A DNA stretch of 64,000 bases from JAFDZW01 sp964404255 (GTDB lineage: Bacteria; Bacteroidota; Ignavibacteria; Palsa-1295), in the NCBI GenBank assembly GCA_964404255.1, contig CAYOJJ010000015.1, positions 16,071 to 80,070 on the forward strand. Direction: 5' to 3'. Under the pieces are notes generated by a model. That model was not told the origin of the DNA and ran no database searches. It saw only the letters and a program-made list of their open reading frames with translations. Below are positions 17,382-26,520 of the stretch, piece after piece; the stretch's first letter is position 1; each line of letters begins with the position of its first letter. A program made the translations under genes and the position numbers.

Positions 17382-18399
17382 CGACTACTCCGAGATCGTC
17401 CGCTTACTGAAGAATAGCGAGATACACCCTCCGTTCGAGGACATTCGCACTATGGTACTTTCGAGTAAGCGTTCTCGCAAGGCCCCGGTATTTGCTTTCC
17501 GCGTGTTCCTGATGGTGATAGCTCCCGTAGCCAGCTTTCTTTCGCTTACTGTCGCTCCCGGCACGATCGGGCTTTCTAAATTTTCTCCAACCCACGGGCA
17601 TCAAGGCTCTATAGTAGCGAATGTTACTTCTTTTGGAGAAATCTCTGGCAATACCACCGCGATTGCTTCTGCATCAGCATCTTCGATAGCGTCTCCTTTC
17701 TCTGGTAAACATTCTTTTATTGGCAACGGACTATCTATTATAGCCCCGGCATTTTCTGAAAAAGCCATTAGCATTCCGAAGATAGATATCTCTATTACTC
17801 ATGGCATTATTCCGGATGGTATAATGCCCGCTACCCGTTTTATGCCGGCAGAAATTATATTTCCTATCCCCTCCTCCGAACCGATGCACCCGGAACTGCG
17901 GCTCAAAGATGTCCAGGAAATACACCACCTGCCTTTTACGATTGTTCTTTCGGGCGCCTATAATCCGTTATTGCCGAATGTTCAATTCGGCGACCGTCTG
18001 CTTGCCGCCGGTACGTTCCGTTATCAATTTTCTACCAATGCTGCTGCAATATTCGAACTGCGCAGAAATCTGTTCGTAGAAAACTATATCGATCCGCTTA
18101 CGGGTAATTCCACCACAGCGACATCGAATCTTTCTTCGCGCTCTCCGCTCGATGTTCTTAGTGTCGGCGCCGGCATTCATATGGATATATTGCAAGGAGC
18201 CGCATTTACTCCGTATGCAGAAGCGATGGTTGGTATGTGTACGCAAGGAACACTCGTCGGGCAAAGCTTCGGCCTCAGCTATGCACTCTCGGGACCATTA
18301 TCGATCGAATCTTCCATCAGGGCCGACGAACTCTTTTCTTCATCTTCTACTCCGAGAACAGCCGTAAGTTTTGGCGTTGGGGTCGGGTATTCCTGGTAA
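17371..18399 (+). CDS. Membrane protein with single N-terminal helix and C-terminal barrel-like domain, coupled to ECF sigma
   Basis: 342 residues, ATG at 17371 with an AGGAG sequence a few bases upstream, inside the sigma gene. A short charged N-terminus (1-36) precedes one hydrophobic segment (about 38-60), a Ser/Thr/Ile/Pro-rich linker (60-190), and a C-terminal region (195-342). That last region has alternating strands, glycine-aromatic girdles and a terminal G-Y-S-W, which resembles outer-membrane barrel proteins. By position it is where an anti-sigma factor would sit, and the cytoplasmic head plus single helix fits that role, but no zinc anti-sigma motif (HxxxCxxC) is visible. An inner-membrane helix on a barrel-like domain is odd. 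Function unresolved. Confidence 0.6.
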   Translation: MPFNDYSEIVRLLKNSEIHPPFEDIRTMVLSSKRSRKAPVFAFRVFLMVIAPVASFLSLTVAPGTIGLSKFSPTHGHQGSIVANVTSFGEISGNTTAIASASASSIASPFSGKHSFIGNGLSIIAPAFSEKAISIPKIDISITHGIIPDGIMPATRFMPAEIIFPIPSSEPMHPELRLKDVQEIHHLPFTIVLSGAYNPLLPNVQFGDRLLAAGTFRYQFSTNAAAIFELRRNLFVENYIDPLTGNSTTATSNLSSRSPLDVLSVGAGIHMDILQGAAFTPYAEAMVGMCTQGTLVGQSFGLSYALSGPLSIESSIRADELFSSSSTPRTAVSFGVGVGYSW

Positions 18400-18493
18400 T
18401 TTTTACCTGATAACATATTACCTCTGCCACATTTTTTGTCAGTATGTCTGGGCACCGATGGTGACACTGCCAGTGTTGCTTTGAGCGTACCCT

Positions 18494-20407
18494 ATGCGCA
18501 TCGTCGTTTTTATAATAATTTTCCTTCCTCTGTCTCTGGTTGCTCAGAACCGGTCAGATATCTTATTAAAAATAGTAGAAAATAACAATTACGGTTTTAT
18601 CGACCTGCATGGAAATATAGTTATTGCACCTCAATTTAAAGGAGCGGGAAATTTTTCCGAAGGTCTTGCCTCAGTCAGACAAAATGGAACGTATGGATAT
18701 ATCGATCGTACCGGTATAATGGTAATTCCGGATCGTTATGATTATGCCGAAGATTTTAATAATGGGCTTGCAATCGTTTATCTGAACGGAAAACCGCAGA
18801 TAATCCGTCATAATGGTTCTATTCTACAGACAATACCTTGCAGATCGATAGAAGGATTTCAAAAAGGGATAGCTCTGATTATTACGAACGGAGGGCATTA
18901 TGCAGTAATAGATACTACGGGAAAACTTCTTACCGATACGCTATTTCGCTGGGCGGTTCGTTCAAAATCCGATAGTTGTATCCACCTCGTGGGTGGAAAA
19001 GAGTCTAAAGAATATGAAACGTTGGTTTGGGGGCCAGGAAATGCTAAATATACCTTTAAATCGTTTATCCCCAATGCCATTATCCGAAATAATAGAATTA
19101 TCGTAGATTTTAAAAGATCGGCAGATTTCCCCTCCGGACATGCAATTTTTTCCCTTGAGAATCATAAGTACTATCCAATCGATACAGCCTTTAATACGAC
19201 CTTCTTTGATAAATATTCCGAAGGAATATTTATCGGCAAAAGGAATTTACATGAAGGCGCCTTCCATTCTATTAAGCCCGACACAACTTATCGATGGTCT
19301 CAATATGCTGTTGCATTCCTCGATACCTTAGGAGTTGTCAGAACCGTCATAGGTCCTGCCATCGCCACTTCCGAATTTCATGGTGGCACTGCATTAATGA
19401 TAACGACCAAAGGATACTTTCTCGTTAATAAAAAGGGCGAGTATACCAAACAAATAGGAGATTTGCAGATACACCGCGGCATTTATCCTCGTATTGGAAT
19501 TCGTTATAATAGTGGCCATTATATCGTCCCTACCGATTCTGGTGAAGTATTGGTCGATACAACCGGTAAAATCATACATCGGGCGATACATAGAAATGTT
19601 CTTGGCTTTTTACCACATAACCAGTATTTTTTTGAAAGCGAACGATTCGGTGATAATACAAAGATTTATAGTTTATATTCAGGTAGTACAATCTCCCTCC
19701 CAGAAGAATGGAGAGTAAGCCATTATTCTAACTCGGATGCATTAATGATTATTAGTAAAGGAGATGCTTTATATCTTGCTTATAATGGAGACACGATATA
19801 TCATTTTAAAGATACTGCAAAATATATTCCTATTCGCAATACAACTTATCAACGGTCAGCTCAATATCTACTCTTAGATACTTCTACGATACCCAATGTC
19901 CTGAATACTTACGGAAATACTTCCGGTGCTTATAGGCCGGATACCAATGACACCCGCTTGACTGTTTTTTCCGATAGTAAAGATACAATACATTATAATG
20001 TACAACAGGACACTCAATTACGAACCATTAACAATGGGACTTCCGATTCCATGCGCGTGTATAATAACAGTATTTGCTTGCAGGCACTTGATACTCGCCA
20101 CCAATGGAGAGATATAGAGCTTTTAGGATTAGAATCTACGGAATGTCCTTTGCATTACGACGATGATGATTTCTTCCTGCTTCCTCCTCATACAGCGGTT
20201 CGTATGGCGGGAATATTTTATACAGGTTCCTATAAAACGAAACTGCGATTACGGTGCAATGTTACAATTTGGCACTCGTCCAAGCACAACAGTAAACGAT
20301 CCGAGAATGAAAAATTGGTTTTTAGTAATGAATTTGAAGGATGTATTAATCCTGCTCAATTATGGAGACAATGGGAACCGGGGATAGATTGGTTTCATGG
20401 TAAATAA
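18494..20407 (+). CDS. WG-repeat protein, tandem paralogue 1
   Basis: 637 residues with a signal peptide (ending L-V-A-Q). WG repeats are clear in the first 150 residues: Y-G-F-I-D-L-H-G-N-I-V-I-A-P-Q-F, Y-G-Y-I-D-R-T-G-I-M-V-I-P-D-R-Y, and weaker ones follow as [FY]-x-[LV]-[IV]-[ND]-x-x-G-[ET] to about residue 380. The C-terminal 150 residues form a separate beta-rich domain with L-R-L-R-C-N-V, F-S-N-E-F-E-G-C-I-N-P-A-Q-L-W-R at the end, shared with the next gene. WG-repeat proteins are often periplasmic or surface-exposed, but their roles are mostly unknown. The stop overlaps the next start by eleven bases. Confidence 0.8.
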   Translation: MRIVVFIIIFLPLSLVAQNRSDILLKIVENNNYGFIDLHGNIVIAPQFKGAGNFSEGLASVRQNGTYGYIDRTGIMVIPDRYDYAEDFNNGLAIVYLNGKPQIIRHNGSILQTIPCRSIEGFQKGIALIITNGGHYAVIDTTGKLLTDTLFRWAVRSKSDSCIHLVGGKESKEYETLVWGPGNAKYTFKSFIPNAIIRNNRIIVDFKRSADFPSGHAIFSLENHKYYPIDTAFNTTFFDKYSEGIFIGKRNLHEGAFHSIKPDTTYRWSQYAVAFLDTLGVVRTVIGPAIATSEFHGGTALMITTKGYFLVNKKGEYTKQIGDLQIHRGIYPRIGIRYNSGHYIVPTDSGEVLVDTTGKIIHRAIHRNVLGFLPHNQYFFESERFGDNTKIYSLYSGSTISLPEEWRVSHYSNSDALMIISKGDALYLAYNGDTIYHFKDTAKYIPIRNTTYQRSAQYLLLDTSTIPNVLNTYGNTSGAYRPDTNDTRLTVFSDSKDTIHYNVQQDTQLRTINNGTSDSMRVYNNSICLQALDTRHQWRDIELLGLESTECPLHYDDDDFFLLPPHTAVRMAGIFYTGSYKTKLRLRCNVTIWHSSKHNSKRSENEKLVFSNEFEGCINPAQLWRQWEPGIDWFHGK

Positions 20408-22241
20408 TAAGATTTTATTTGTGCTTCTTGTAGTTGCTTTCCCTCATCTGCTCTTTGCCCAGAAGGGAGAGAAAGAGCCTTTGCTTCGTATCGTGCAGAA
20501 CGGACGAGTCGGGTTTATTGATCTCAAAGGCAACCTGGTCATAAAGCCAGAATATAAGCAAGCAGGTACATTACATGACGGTCTGATTCCTATCCGTAAA
20601 AATGGTACCTTTGGTTATATTGATCGAACTGGTGCTATGGTTATCCCTGATATCTACGATTACGCCGAAGATTTCAGTAATGGCCTCGCAAAAGTATATT
20701 TCCATGGCGATCCGCGATATATCCGCACCGATGGCAGCCGCCTACGGGTCTTTGGATTCAAGTATTACGATCAGTTTTCGGATGGAATAGCAATCGTTAA
20801 GACGTATCGCAATACCTTTGGGCTTATCGATTCCGAAGGTACGGTGATACTGGATACGATCTATTCCTATATCCATAGAAATCCTGATGGAAATTTTGCC
20901 GTAACCGCTCATTTCTTCAGTGATGACTTTCTTGCTCTCACCTTTGATCCTAAGAGAAAACGGGTTCTTCCTCCGGAAAAAAACTTTAGCATTTCTACAG
21001 AATACAAGGTTGATTCAAACTTCAACATTACCTATCATCTTGACGATTATCATGACCATCGTGTCGCAACTTTTGAGTCGGCATTGCCGGTAAAAATAAG
21101 TAACGGCCTCTTTGTAGCTACCAAGAACAAGCCAGGGCAGGATGTTACTTCCTCAAAGCGTCAAAGTATTCATGACAAGCCAGCCATCATCTCTATATTT
21201 GACACTATTGGCCATATATTATATTCCGGCTCGGATTATTTATATGTCTCTGACTTTCATAATAATAGGGCGATTGCAATTAAAGGAGACTCTGTCTGTC
21301 TAATAACCCCGTTAGGTACCATTGCCGTCTTATTTACTTCTCTGCACCCGCAAGATAATATCCGATATGATAATTTTTATTACCATAACGGATATTATGT
21401 GATTAGAACTACTTCCGGCAATTGCCTGATCGATAGTGTGGGTAATGTTATTATTCCTCCCTCCGGGTATTTTACCTTTACTAAAAATCCGCTGTACATT
21501 TCAAAAGGCCGGGGTGAAGGCTTTAGCCCCGAAATCGTTGATATCAGGACAGGAAACGGATTTCCCATTCCCCCCGTATGGAAAGAGAATGCTCATTCCA
21601 CAGACGAGGCATTACTGCTTGATTCGGGAGATATGTACCAATATATTACTTATACCGGAAAGATGCTCTATAAATGGCAGTCATGGACACAATCGTCAGC
21701 ATTAGAAGAGGATCAATGTTATAAATTTAATTCTTTTTATCAGTATGATCTGATAGATACACCCCGAGCCTTTCATTCCTCCGAACAACACCTTTCATTA
21801 ACAGCAGAGGTTACTACTAACACAGCAAATCTCAAAAGCGCACAACCAAAAAAAACGATTGTCCTATCATTAATTAATGGACTAAAAGATTCTATAATCC
21901 TTTTAAGCCATTCCTATATTTTGCAAGCTCTAAATGACTCATCTGTCTGGCAAGATGTAGAAGTACTTTCCCAGATTGGATGTAGCGTAAAATCATTTAA
22001 TTTCTATCGGAACGAAGAACTAGTGGTAGGACCTCAATTAATGGTCCTTGCTAATCGTACTTTTCCTCACGGAGCAAAAAAAGTAAAATGCAGAATTAGG
22101 GTAGATATTAGAAAAGATACCCATTCTGAGGAAGTGAGTACTCTTTATTCTAATGAGTTCGATGGCTTTATTAATCCAGCCCAATTTTGGAGAGAAGATC
22201 ATGACCCTAATCTCTGGGGTGATTATTCGATCTGGAATTAA
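20397..22241 (+). CDS. WG-repeat protein, tandem paralogue 2
   Basis: 614 residues; ATG at 20397 inside the end of the preceding gene. Signal peptide ends L-F-A-Q. The same architecture as its neighbour: strong N-terminal WG repeats (V-G-F-I-D-L-K-G-N-L-V-I-K-P-E-Y and F-G-Y-I-D-R-T-G-A-M-V-I-P-D-I-Y), a diverged middle, and a C-terminal domain ending with Y-S-N-E-F-D-G-F-I-N-P-A-Q-F-W-R. The N-terminal 110 residues are much closer between the two than the middles, which points to an old duplication with constraint on the repeats and the tail. Function unknown; exported. Confidence 0.8.
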   Translation: MVNNKILFVLLVVAFPHLLFAQKGEKEPLLRIVQNGRVGFIDLKGNLVIKPEYKQAGTLHDGLIPIRKNGTFGYIDRTGAMVIPDIYDYAEDFSNGLAKVYFHGDPRYIRTDGSRLRVFGFKYYDQFSDGIAIVKTYRNTFGLIDSEGTVILDTIYSYIHRNPDGNFAVTAHFFSDDFLALTFDPKRKRVLPPEKNFSISTEYKVDSNFNITYHLDDYHDHRVATFESALPVKISNGLFVATKNKPGQDVTSSKRQSIHDKPAIISIFDTIGHILYSGSDYLYVSDFHNNRAIAIKGDSVCLITPLGTIAVLFTSLHPQDNIRYDNFYYHNGYYVIRTTSGNCLIDSVGNVIIPPSGYFTFTKNPLYISKGRGEGFSPEIVDIRTGNGFPIPPVWKENAHSTDEALLLDSGDMYQYITYTGKMLYKWQSWTQSSALEEDQCYKFNSFYQYDLIDTPRAFHSSEQHLSLTAEVTTNTANLKSAQPKKTIVLSLINGLKDSIILLSHSYILQALNDSSVWQDVEVLSQIGCSVKSFNFYRNEELVVGPQLMVLANRTFPHGAKKVKCRIRVDIRKDTHSEEVSTLYSNEFDGFINPAQFWREDHDPNLWGDYSIWN

Positions 22242-22275
22242 ATAAATTAGGGGTATCATTCACGAAAACTTTGCT

Positions 22276-22283
22276 TATCTTTG
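22276..22283 (+). promoter_or_regulatory. -7 promoter element for the lipoprotein at 22326
   Basis: TATCTTTG fits TAnnTTTG exactly, giving a leader of about 36 bases. A GGAAGG sequence nine bases before the ATG could help ribosome binding. Confidence 0.5.
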
Positions 22284-22325
22284 TAGAACTGATACCCAGA
22301 CATCACCTATCCAAAGGAAGGCACT

Positions 22326-23303
22326 ATGAAAGTAAGACTCCAGAGTATATTGCACCTTTTCTTATTATTAAGTTTCTGTACGATGCTGTTATCCGGCTGT
22401 AGTACGAAAAAAAATACCCTACCTGAAGACAGCTCTATCCGCTCGGAACCTGCTATTTCTGCGGCCGGCAATAGTACCAGCTATGAACTCGAATTTACTG
22501 CAATTGCAGCCGAACATATCCGGGATAGTGGCGCGGTAACCAGTTCGGATAACCATTCCAGAACCGGACCCGACGCAAATTGCAAGCCATCCCGCACTAA
22601 ACCGAACGGCAGCAAAACTACTCTTATGCGCGGCGATTCGGATGATGATACACCTCCACCTTCAAAACATCCAATAGCTAAAGCAAAAAAGAAGGAAAAT
22701 TCAGCAAGCCCGAAAAGCAAACAGGAAACCTATAAATTCAATATCAATGATAAAACCTATCTGCTATTTACCGTCGATTCTGCAATGAAGATCGGTCAAA
22801 CGTACGACGCAATACTCAGTATTTACACTGAAGCGAAAGACTCCGTGAAAGCCCAGCAGATATTTGATAAGCGCGATACAAGCGCTAAACAGAAAATAAA
22901 AGATAGCTTATTCTATATTCCCGATTACAAGGCCACCTTGCATGGAAATAATTTTAAGGTTATGAATGTAACCGATTCGGTTCAGCATCTATACCGGCAT
23001 TCGGTGACTACCTGGAATTGGCAAGTCGAGCCACAGGAAGGCGGCTTACAAAAATTAACGGTTGTTGTTGCGGGCTTTAATGCTGCCGATGAATCGCACA
23101 CCCCAAAAGATCATTTTTTCATACGACATATTCAGGTGAATGTCGGCGGCATCTATCTTGTAAGAGAATTTGCCACAACGCAGTATGCCTATACCCTCTA
23201 TACCTCGGTACTTGGATTTGGCATCTGGTATTTACAAAACAGACGCAAAAAACGTAAGCATAAATATACCCAGGCTCATACTGAGCATAAGGCTACGCCC
23301 TGA
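22326..23303 (+). CDS. Lipoprotein with C-terminal membrane segment, unknown function
   Basis: 325 residues. A lipobox L-S-G-C gives Cys25. Residues 26-135 are low in structure and rich in Ser, Lys and Asp; residues 138-265 form a compact mixed domain beginning Y-K-F-N-I-N-D-K-T-Y. A hydrophobic stretch near 295-310 (V-L-G-F-G-I-W-Y-L) is followed by a very basic tail (N-R-R-K-K-R-K-H-K), an orientation signal for an inner-membrane helix with a cytoplasmic tail. Having both a lipobox and a C-terminal helix is unusual. I do not recognise a family. It converges on the hydrolase gene with a one-base gap. Confidence 0.6.
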   Translation: MKVRLQSILHLFLLLSFCTMLLSGCSTKKNTLPEDSSIRSEPAISAAGNSTSYELEFTAIAAEHIRDSGAVTSSDNHSRTGPDANCKPSRTKPNGSKTTLMRGDSDDDTPPPSKHPIAKAKKKENSASPKSKQETYKFNINDKTYLLFTVDSAMKIGQTYDAILSIYTEAKDSVKAQQIFDKRDTSAKQKIKDSLFYIPDYKATLHGNNFKVMNVTDSVQHLYRHSVTTWNWQVEPQEGGLQKLTVVVAGFNAADESHTPKDHFFIRHIQVNVGGIYLVREFATTQYAYTLYTSVLGFGIWYLQNRRKKRKHKYTQAHTEHKATP

Positions 23304-23304
23304 T

Positions 23305-24018
23305 TCATTCGGCGAACTGCTGTTCTAAAAACATCATACTCAACGCCCAGGCTTCTTTGGCGGCCTGCGGGTGGTAATTCGGCCGGTCGTCGCAATTGAA
23401 AGCATGGTCGGCAAAGGAGATCTCTACATTTATGTAGTCCTTCTTTGCGGCGGCGAGTGCCAAGACAAGCGATTCAACCGCTTCGTGAGGAATATGCTTA
23501 TCCTTCCCTCCCCAGAAAAATAAATGGCGGCAGTGAAGCTCCGAAGCTCGGGAAAGAAAGGGAGTCATACCTCCGGCATAATAGGAGATCGCAGCCTGAA
23601 GCGGTAAGACACAATTTGCAATATAGGAGAGCCGCCCGCCCATGCAAAAACCGATACTAGCAATATTCTTTACATCGACGGTTGGTTTGGATATGAGCCA
23701 CTCATAGGCGGCTTTCATATCCGCTTCCTGTCCTTCAACGGTCATAGCGGCAATATGCGGCCGGGCTTCATCCATATTTCCATAAGCGATGGTTGTACCG
23801 GGTGTGATAGTCCTATGAAAAATTTCCGGAGCGATGGCAACATATCCGTTTTCAGCCAGCCGCTTGCAAATATCCTGAATGTGAGAAGTAACACCGTAAG
23901 CTTCCTGTAAAACGATGATTCCGGGATATACCTTATCGCCCGCGGGTGCGGCAATGAACGCATTCATTTGAGTATCATCTGAAACCGAAAGCGTCTCATT
24001 AGTAGTAGTTACTATCAT
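23305..24018 (-). CDS. Dienelactone hydrolase family protein
   Basis: 237 residues with the full dienelactone hydrolase fold. The cysteine nucleophile sits in G-F-C-M-G-G (Cys125), with Asp173 in G-G-K-D and His205 in F-A-D-H-A-F completing the triad; Glu39 in L-Q-E-A-Y-G matches the conserved glutamate that activates the cysteine. Members hydrolyse dienelactones in chloroaromatic breakdown, but most chromosomal copies have unknown ester or lactone substrates. It lies after the terminator of the EF-G paralogue, so it has its own transcript. No other ring-cleavage gene is adjacent (hppD is about 19 kb away). Confidence 0.9.
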   Translation of the reverse strand: MIVTTTNETLSVSDDTQMNAFIAAPAGDKVYPGIIVLQEAYGVTSHIQDICKRLAENGYVAIAPEIFHRTITPGTTIAYGNMDEARPHIAAMTVEGQEADMKAAYEWLISKPTVDVKNIASIGFCMGGRLSYIANCVLPLQAAISYYAGGMTPFLSRASELHCRHLFFWGGKDKHIPHEAVESLVLALAAAKKDYINVEISFADHAFNCDDRPNYHPQAAKEAWALSMMFLEQQFAE

Positions 24019-24050
24019 TGGTCCTATATAATTATACCTTGTATTAAACG

Positions 24051-24083
24051 AAAAACCCGCGATTATATTCGCGGGTCTTTTTT
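24051..24083 (-). terminator. Intrinsic terminator of the EF-G paralogue
   Basis: Eight-base-pair stem (24055-24062 with 24069-24076), six-base loop, A-run on one side and T-run on the other, so active in both directions. It lies between the EF-G stop (24104) and the hydrolase start. Confidence 0.88.
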
Positions 24084-24103
24084 AATGAATTGTTACTCGC
24101 AGA

Positions 24104-26191
24104 TCATTCTTCTTCTCCGCTTCGGCTTGCGGCGTAGGCATTAATAACCTTGGAAGCAAAGTCATGAGGAGCTTCCTCGTAATGGCTGAACCTCTGCCGG
24201 TGGGAGCCTTTGCCTTGTGTTAGCGATCGCAGCCGGGTTGCATAATGATGCAGCTCTGCCAACGGGACTTTCGCTTTGATAAGTTCGAAAGCTCCTTTGG
24301 CATCCATTCCCTGGACTTTCCCACGCCGCGAAGAAATATCACCCAGCACATCACCCATGAATTCTTCCGGCACCGTTATTTCAAGATCATAGATCGGCTC
24401 AAGCAATGCCGGTTTCGCCTGCAGGAATGCCTCTTTGAATGCTATGCGTCCTGCTGTCTTAAAAGCATTTTCATTGGAATCGACCGGGTGCTCTTTGCCA
24501 TCATAAAGCGTTACTTTCACATCAACTACCGGGCAGCCCGCCAACGGGCCGCGAGTCAGCATTTCATGAATGCCCTTATCGACAGCCGGAATAAAGCGGT
24601 TCGAGATCACACCGCCGACAATGGCATCTTCGAATTCATAACCTTCGCCACGGCTTTTCGGACCGAGCTTGATAGCCACTTCACCGAATTGGCCAGCCCC
24701 GCCGGATTGCTTTTTGTGACGGTAACGGGTATCGGCATTGCTCTTGATCGTTTCGCGAAAAGCTATTCGAGGCTCGATAATATCGACATCGATCTTAAAG
24801 CGTTCCTTCAACCGCTTGATGGCGATGTCGAGGTGTAATTCCCCCTGTCCTTCAATGATCGTCTGTCCTAATTCTGCATCGTGACGGACAATAAAACTCG
24901 GATCTTCTTCATGGAGCGAATGCAAGCCATTGGCAAGTTTTTCTTCGTCACCTTTATTTTTAGTACGAACGGCATTAGCGATCACCGGTTCCGGAAATGT
25001 GATCGGATTCAGCACTACCGGAAACACCTTAGAAGAAAGAGTATTGTTCGTGTGAGTATCTTTGAGCTTAACGGCAGCGGCAATATCGCCTATCCCCACC
25101 TCCTGTACTTCCTTGCGATTCTTGCCACACATAGAGTAGATCTGCATGACTCGCTCGCTCTTGCCGTTGCTTTCATTCACGAGGTCCTGGCCATGATGCA
25201 GAGTGCCGTGATAAATTCTGAAGAAGGAAAGATCACCGAGATGTGCTTCACTTACGGTTTTGAAGACGAATAACGTTGTTGCATCCTTCGGGGCGGTATT
25301 GAGGCTCGCGTCCTGTTTCGTTTCGGGATTGGTACCATGTATATCGGCAATATGATCTTCGGGAGCCGGAGCATTTGTCGTAATAAATTCCAATACCCGC
25401 TTCACCCCTACGTTCGTATCGGCTGATGCACAAAGGATCGGGAATAACTTTCTATGAGCAAGCGACTCATGAATGCCACCGGCAAAATGCTCTTCGGTCA
25501 ATTCCCCATCGCTTGCAAAGAACTCATCCATAAGAGTATCATCGCTTTCGGCAACGATCTCTACCAGTTCTTTATGAAGCTGAGAGGCTTTCCCGGCAAC
25601 ATCGGCCGGAATATCTCCTTCTGTATAAGCTCCCGAGCCGTCAGTCTTGAAGGTAAGCATCTTCATCTTCATTACATCCACGATCTGATGGAAGCTGGGA
25701 CCGGTTTTATACGGAAATTGCACCACCACTACTTCATGGCCGAAATGCTGCTTCATTTCTTCGATCAGGTCGTCCCAATGGGCTTCGGCGGAATCCAGCT
25801 TGTTAATAACGAAGATCACCGAGTTCTGATCATGTGTGCAAAAATCCCAGGCCAGATCAGTCCCGACTTCCACCCCACCAACAGCATTCACACAGATCAA
25901 GGCCGTATCGGCCACATGCAGGGCAGATCGAACTTCACCCGTAAAATCGCTATACCCCGGCGTATCAAGCAGGTTGATCTTGATACCATCATGAGGAAAA
26001 CTTAAGAGGGTTGTATTGATCGAGTGCTGGCGGCTAATCTCATCGGGATGATAATCGCTGGCCGTCGAACCTTCGCCAATAGTACCTCGGCGATTGAGCG
26101 CCCCGGCGGCAAATAGTAATCCTTCAGCCAACATTGTCTTCCCGCTTGAGGCATGCCCTACAAGCGCCAAATTGCGAATAGGTGTACTCAT
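24104..26191 (-). CDS. Elongation factor G-like GTPase (divergent paralogue)
   Basis: 695 residues, full EF-G length with all domains. G1 is G-H-A-S-S-G-K-T (12-19), G3 is D-T-P-G-Y-S-D-F (76-83), and G4 is N-K-L-D (130-133) instead of the usual N-K-M-D. Domain IV (about 470-600) ends in the conserved G-G-V-I-S-N-R-F-I-P-A-V-D-K-G. It sits outside the str operon (no rpsL, rpsG or tuf around), and the S-S-G-K-T P-loop and N-K-L-D are features of the second EF-G group, often called EF-G-like or FusA2. Such paralogues may act in ribosome recycling or under stress. The specific role is inference. Confidence 0.92.
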   Translation of the reverse strand: MSTPIRNLALVGHASSGKTMLAEGLLFAAGALNRRGTIGEGSTASDYHPDEISRQHSINTTLLSFPHDGIKINLLDTPGYSDFTGEVRSALHVADTALICVNAVGGVEVGTDLAWDFCTHDQNSVIFVINKLDSAEAHWDDLIEEMKQHFGHEVVVVQFPYKTGPSFHQIVDVMKMKMLTFKTDGSGAYTEGDIPADVAGKASQLHKELVEIVAESDDTLMDEFFASDGELTEEHFAGGIHESLAHRKLFPILCASADTNVGVKRVLEFITTNAPAPEDHIADIHGTNPETKQDASLNTAPKDATTLFVFKTVSEAHLGDLSFFRIYHGTLHHGQDLVNESNGKSERVMQIYSMCGKNRKEVQEVGIGDIAAAVKLKDTHTNNTLSSKVFPVVLNPITFPEPVIANAVRTKNKGDEEKLANGLHSLHEEDPSFIVRHDAELGQTIIEGQGELHLDIAIKRLKERFKIDVDIIEPRIAFRETIKSNADTRYRHKKQSGGAGQFGEVAIKLGPKSRGEGYEFEDAIVGGVISNRFIPAVDKGIHEMLTRGPLAGCPVVDVKVTLYDGKEHPVDSNENAFKTAGRIAFKEAFLQAKPALLEPIYDLEITVPEEFMGDVLGDISSRRGKVQGMDAKGAFELIKAKVPLAELHHYATRLRSLTQGKGSHRQRFSHYEEAPHDFASKVINAYAASRSGEEE

Positions 26192-26520
26192 AGTCCAACG
26201 ATCATTATTGATGAAAGAAGTTGCTTTACATTAAAATAAGCAATTTTTCAGGTGGGAAGGTTCGAAATCAGAATTAAACAGGACTTAAAAATTTCAACAT
26301 CCAACTTCCTCTGTCGATTGTATAAGATGAGCTGCTCAAAGCCCTTGGCAGTATGAAAGGCGATATCGTCGGGCAATAAGTTTCTCTATGAAGCCTCGCA
26401 AGCGGGCGGTACGCAAGGTAATACCCATGGCGTATCGCCCGTTTGCTATTTCTGTATTGAAGCAACCGCTATCGGCTTCTCTCTGTTAGTCGGGCAATAT
26501 GCAAACCGAACTACAGCTCA
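26192..26520. other. Intergenic region with a long hairpin before the helicase
   Basis: 329 bases between divergent genes. It holds a 17-base-pair inverted repeat at 26398-26446 (separate entry) and an 11-base direct repeat GTCGGGCAATA at 26368-26378 and 26489-26499, which brackets the hairpin. No ORF. Confidence 0.5.
26398..26446 (+). promoter_or_regulatory. Long hairpin in the leader of the RhlE-type helicase gene
   Basis: 26398-26414 pairs with 26430-26446 over 17 base pairs with two G-T wobbles only, loop of 15 bases, 75 bases before the ATG. There is no T-run, so a regulatory leader structure seems more likely than a terminator. Cold-responsive helicase genes often have long leaders, but the mechanism here is unknown. 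Confidence 0.5.
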
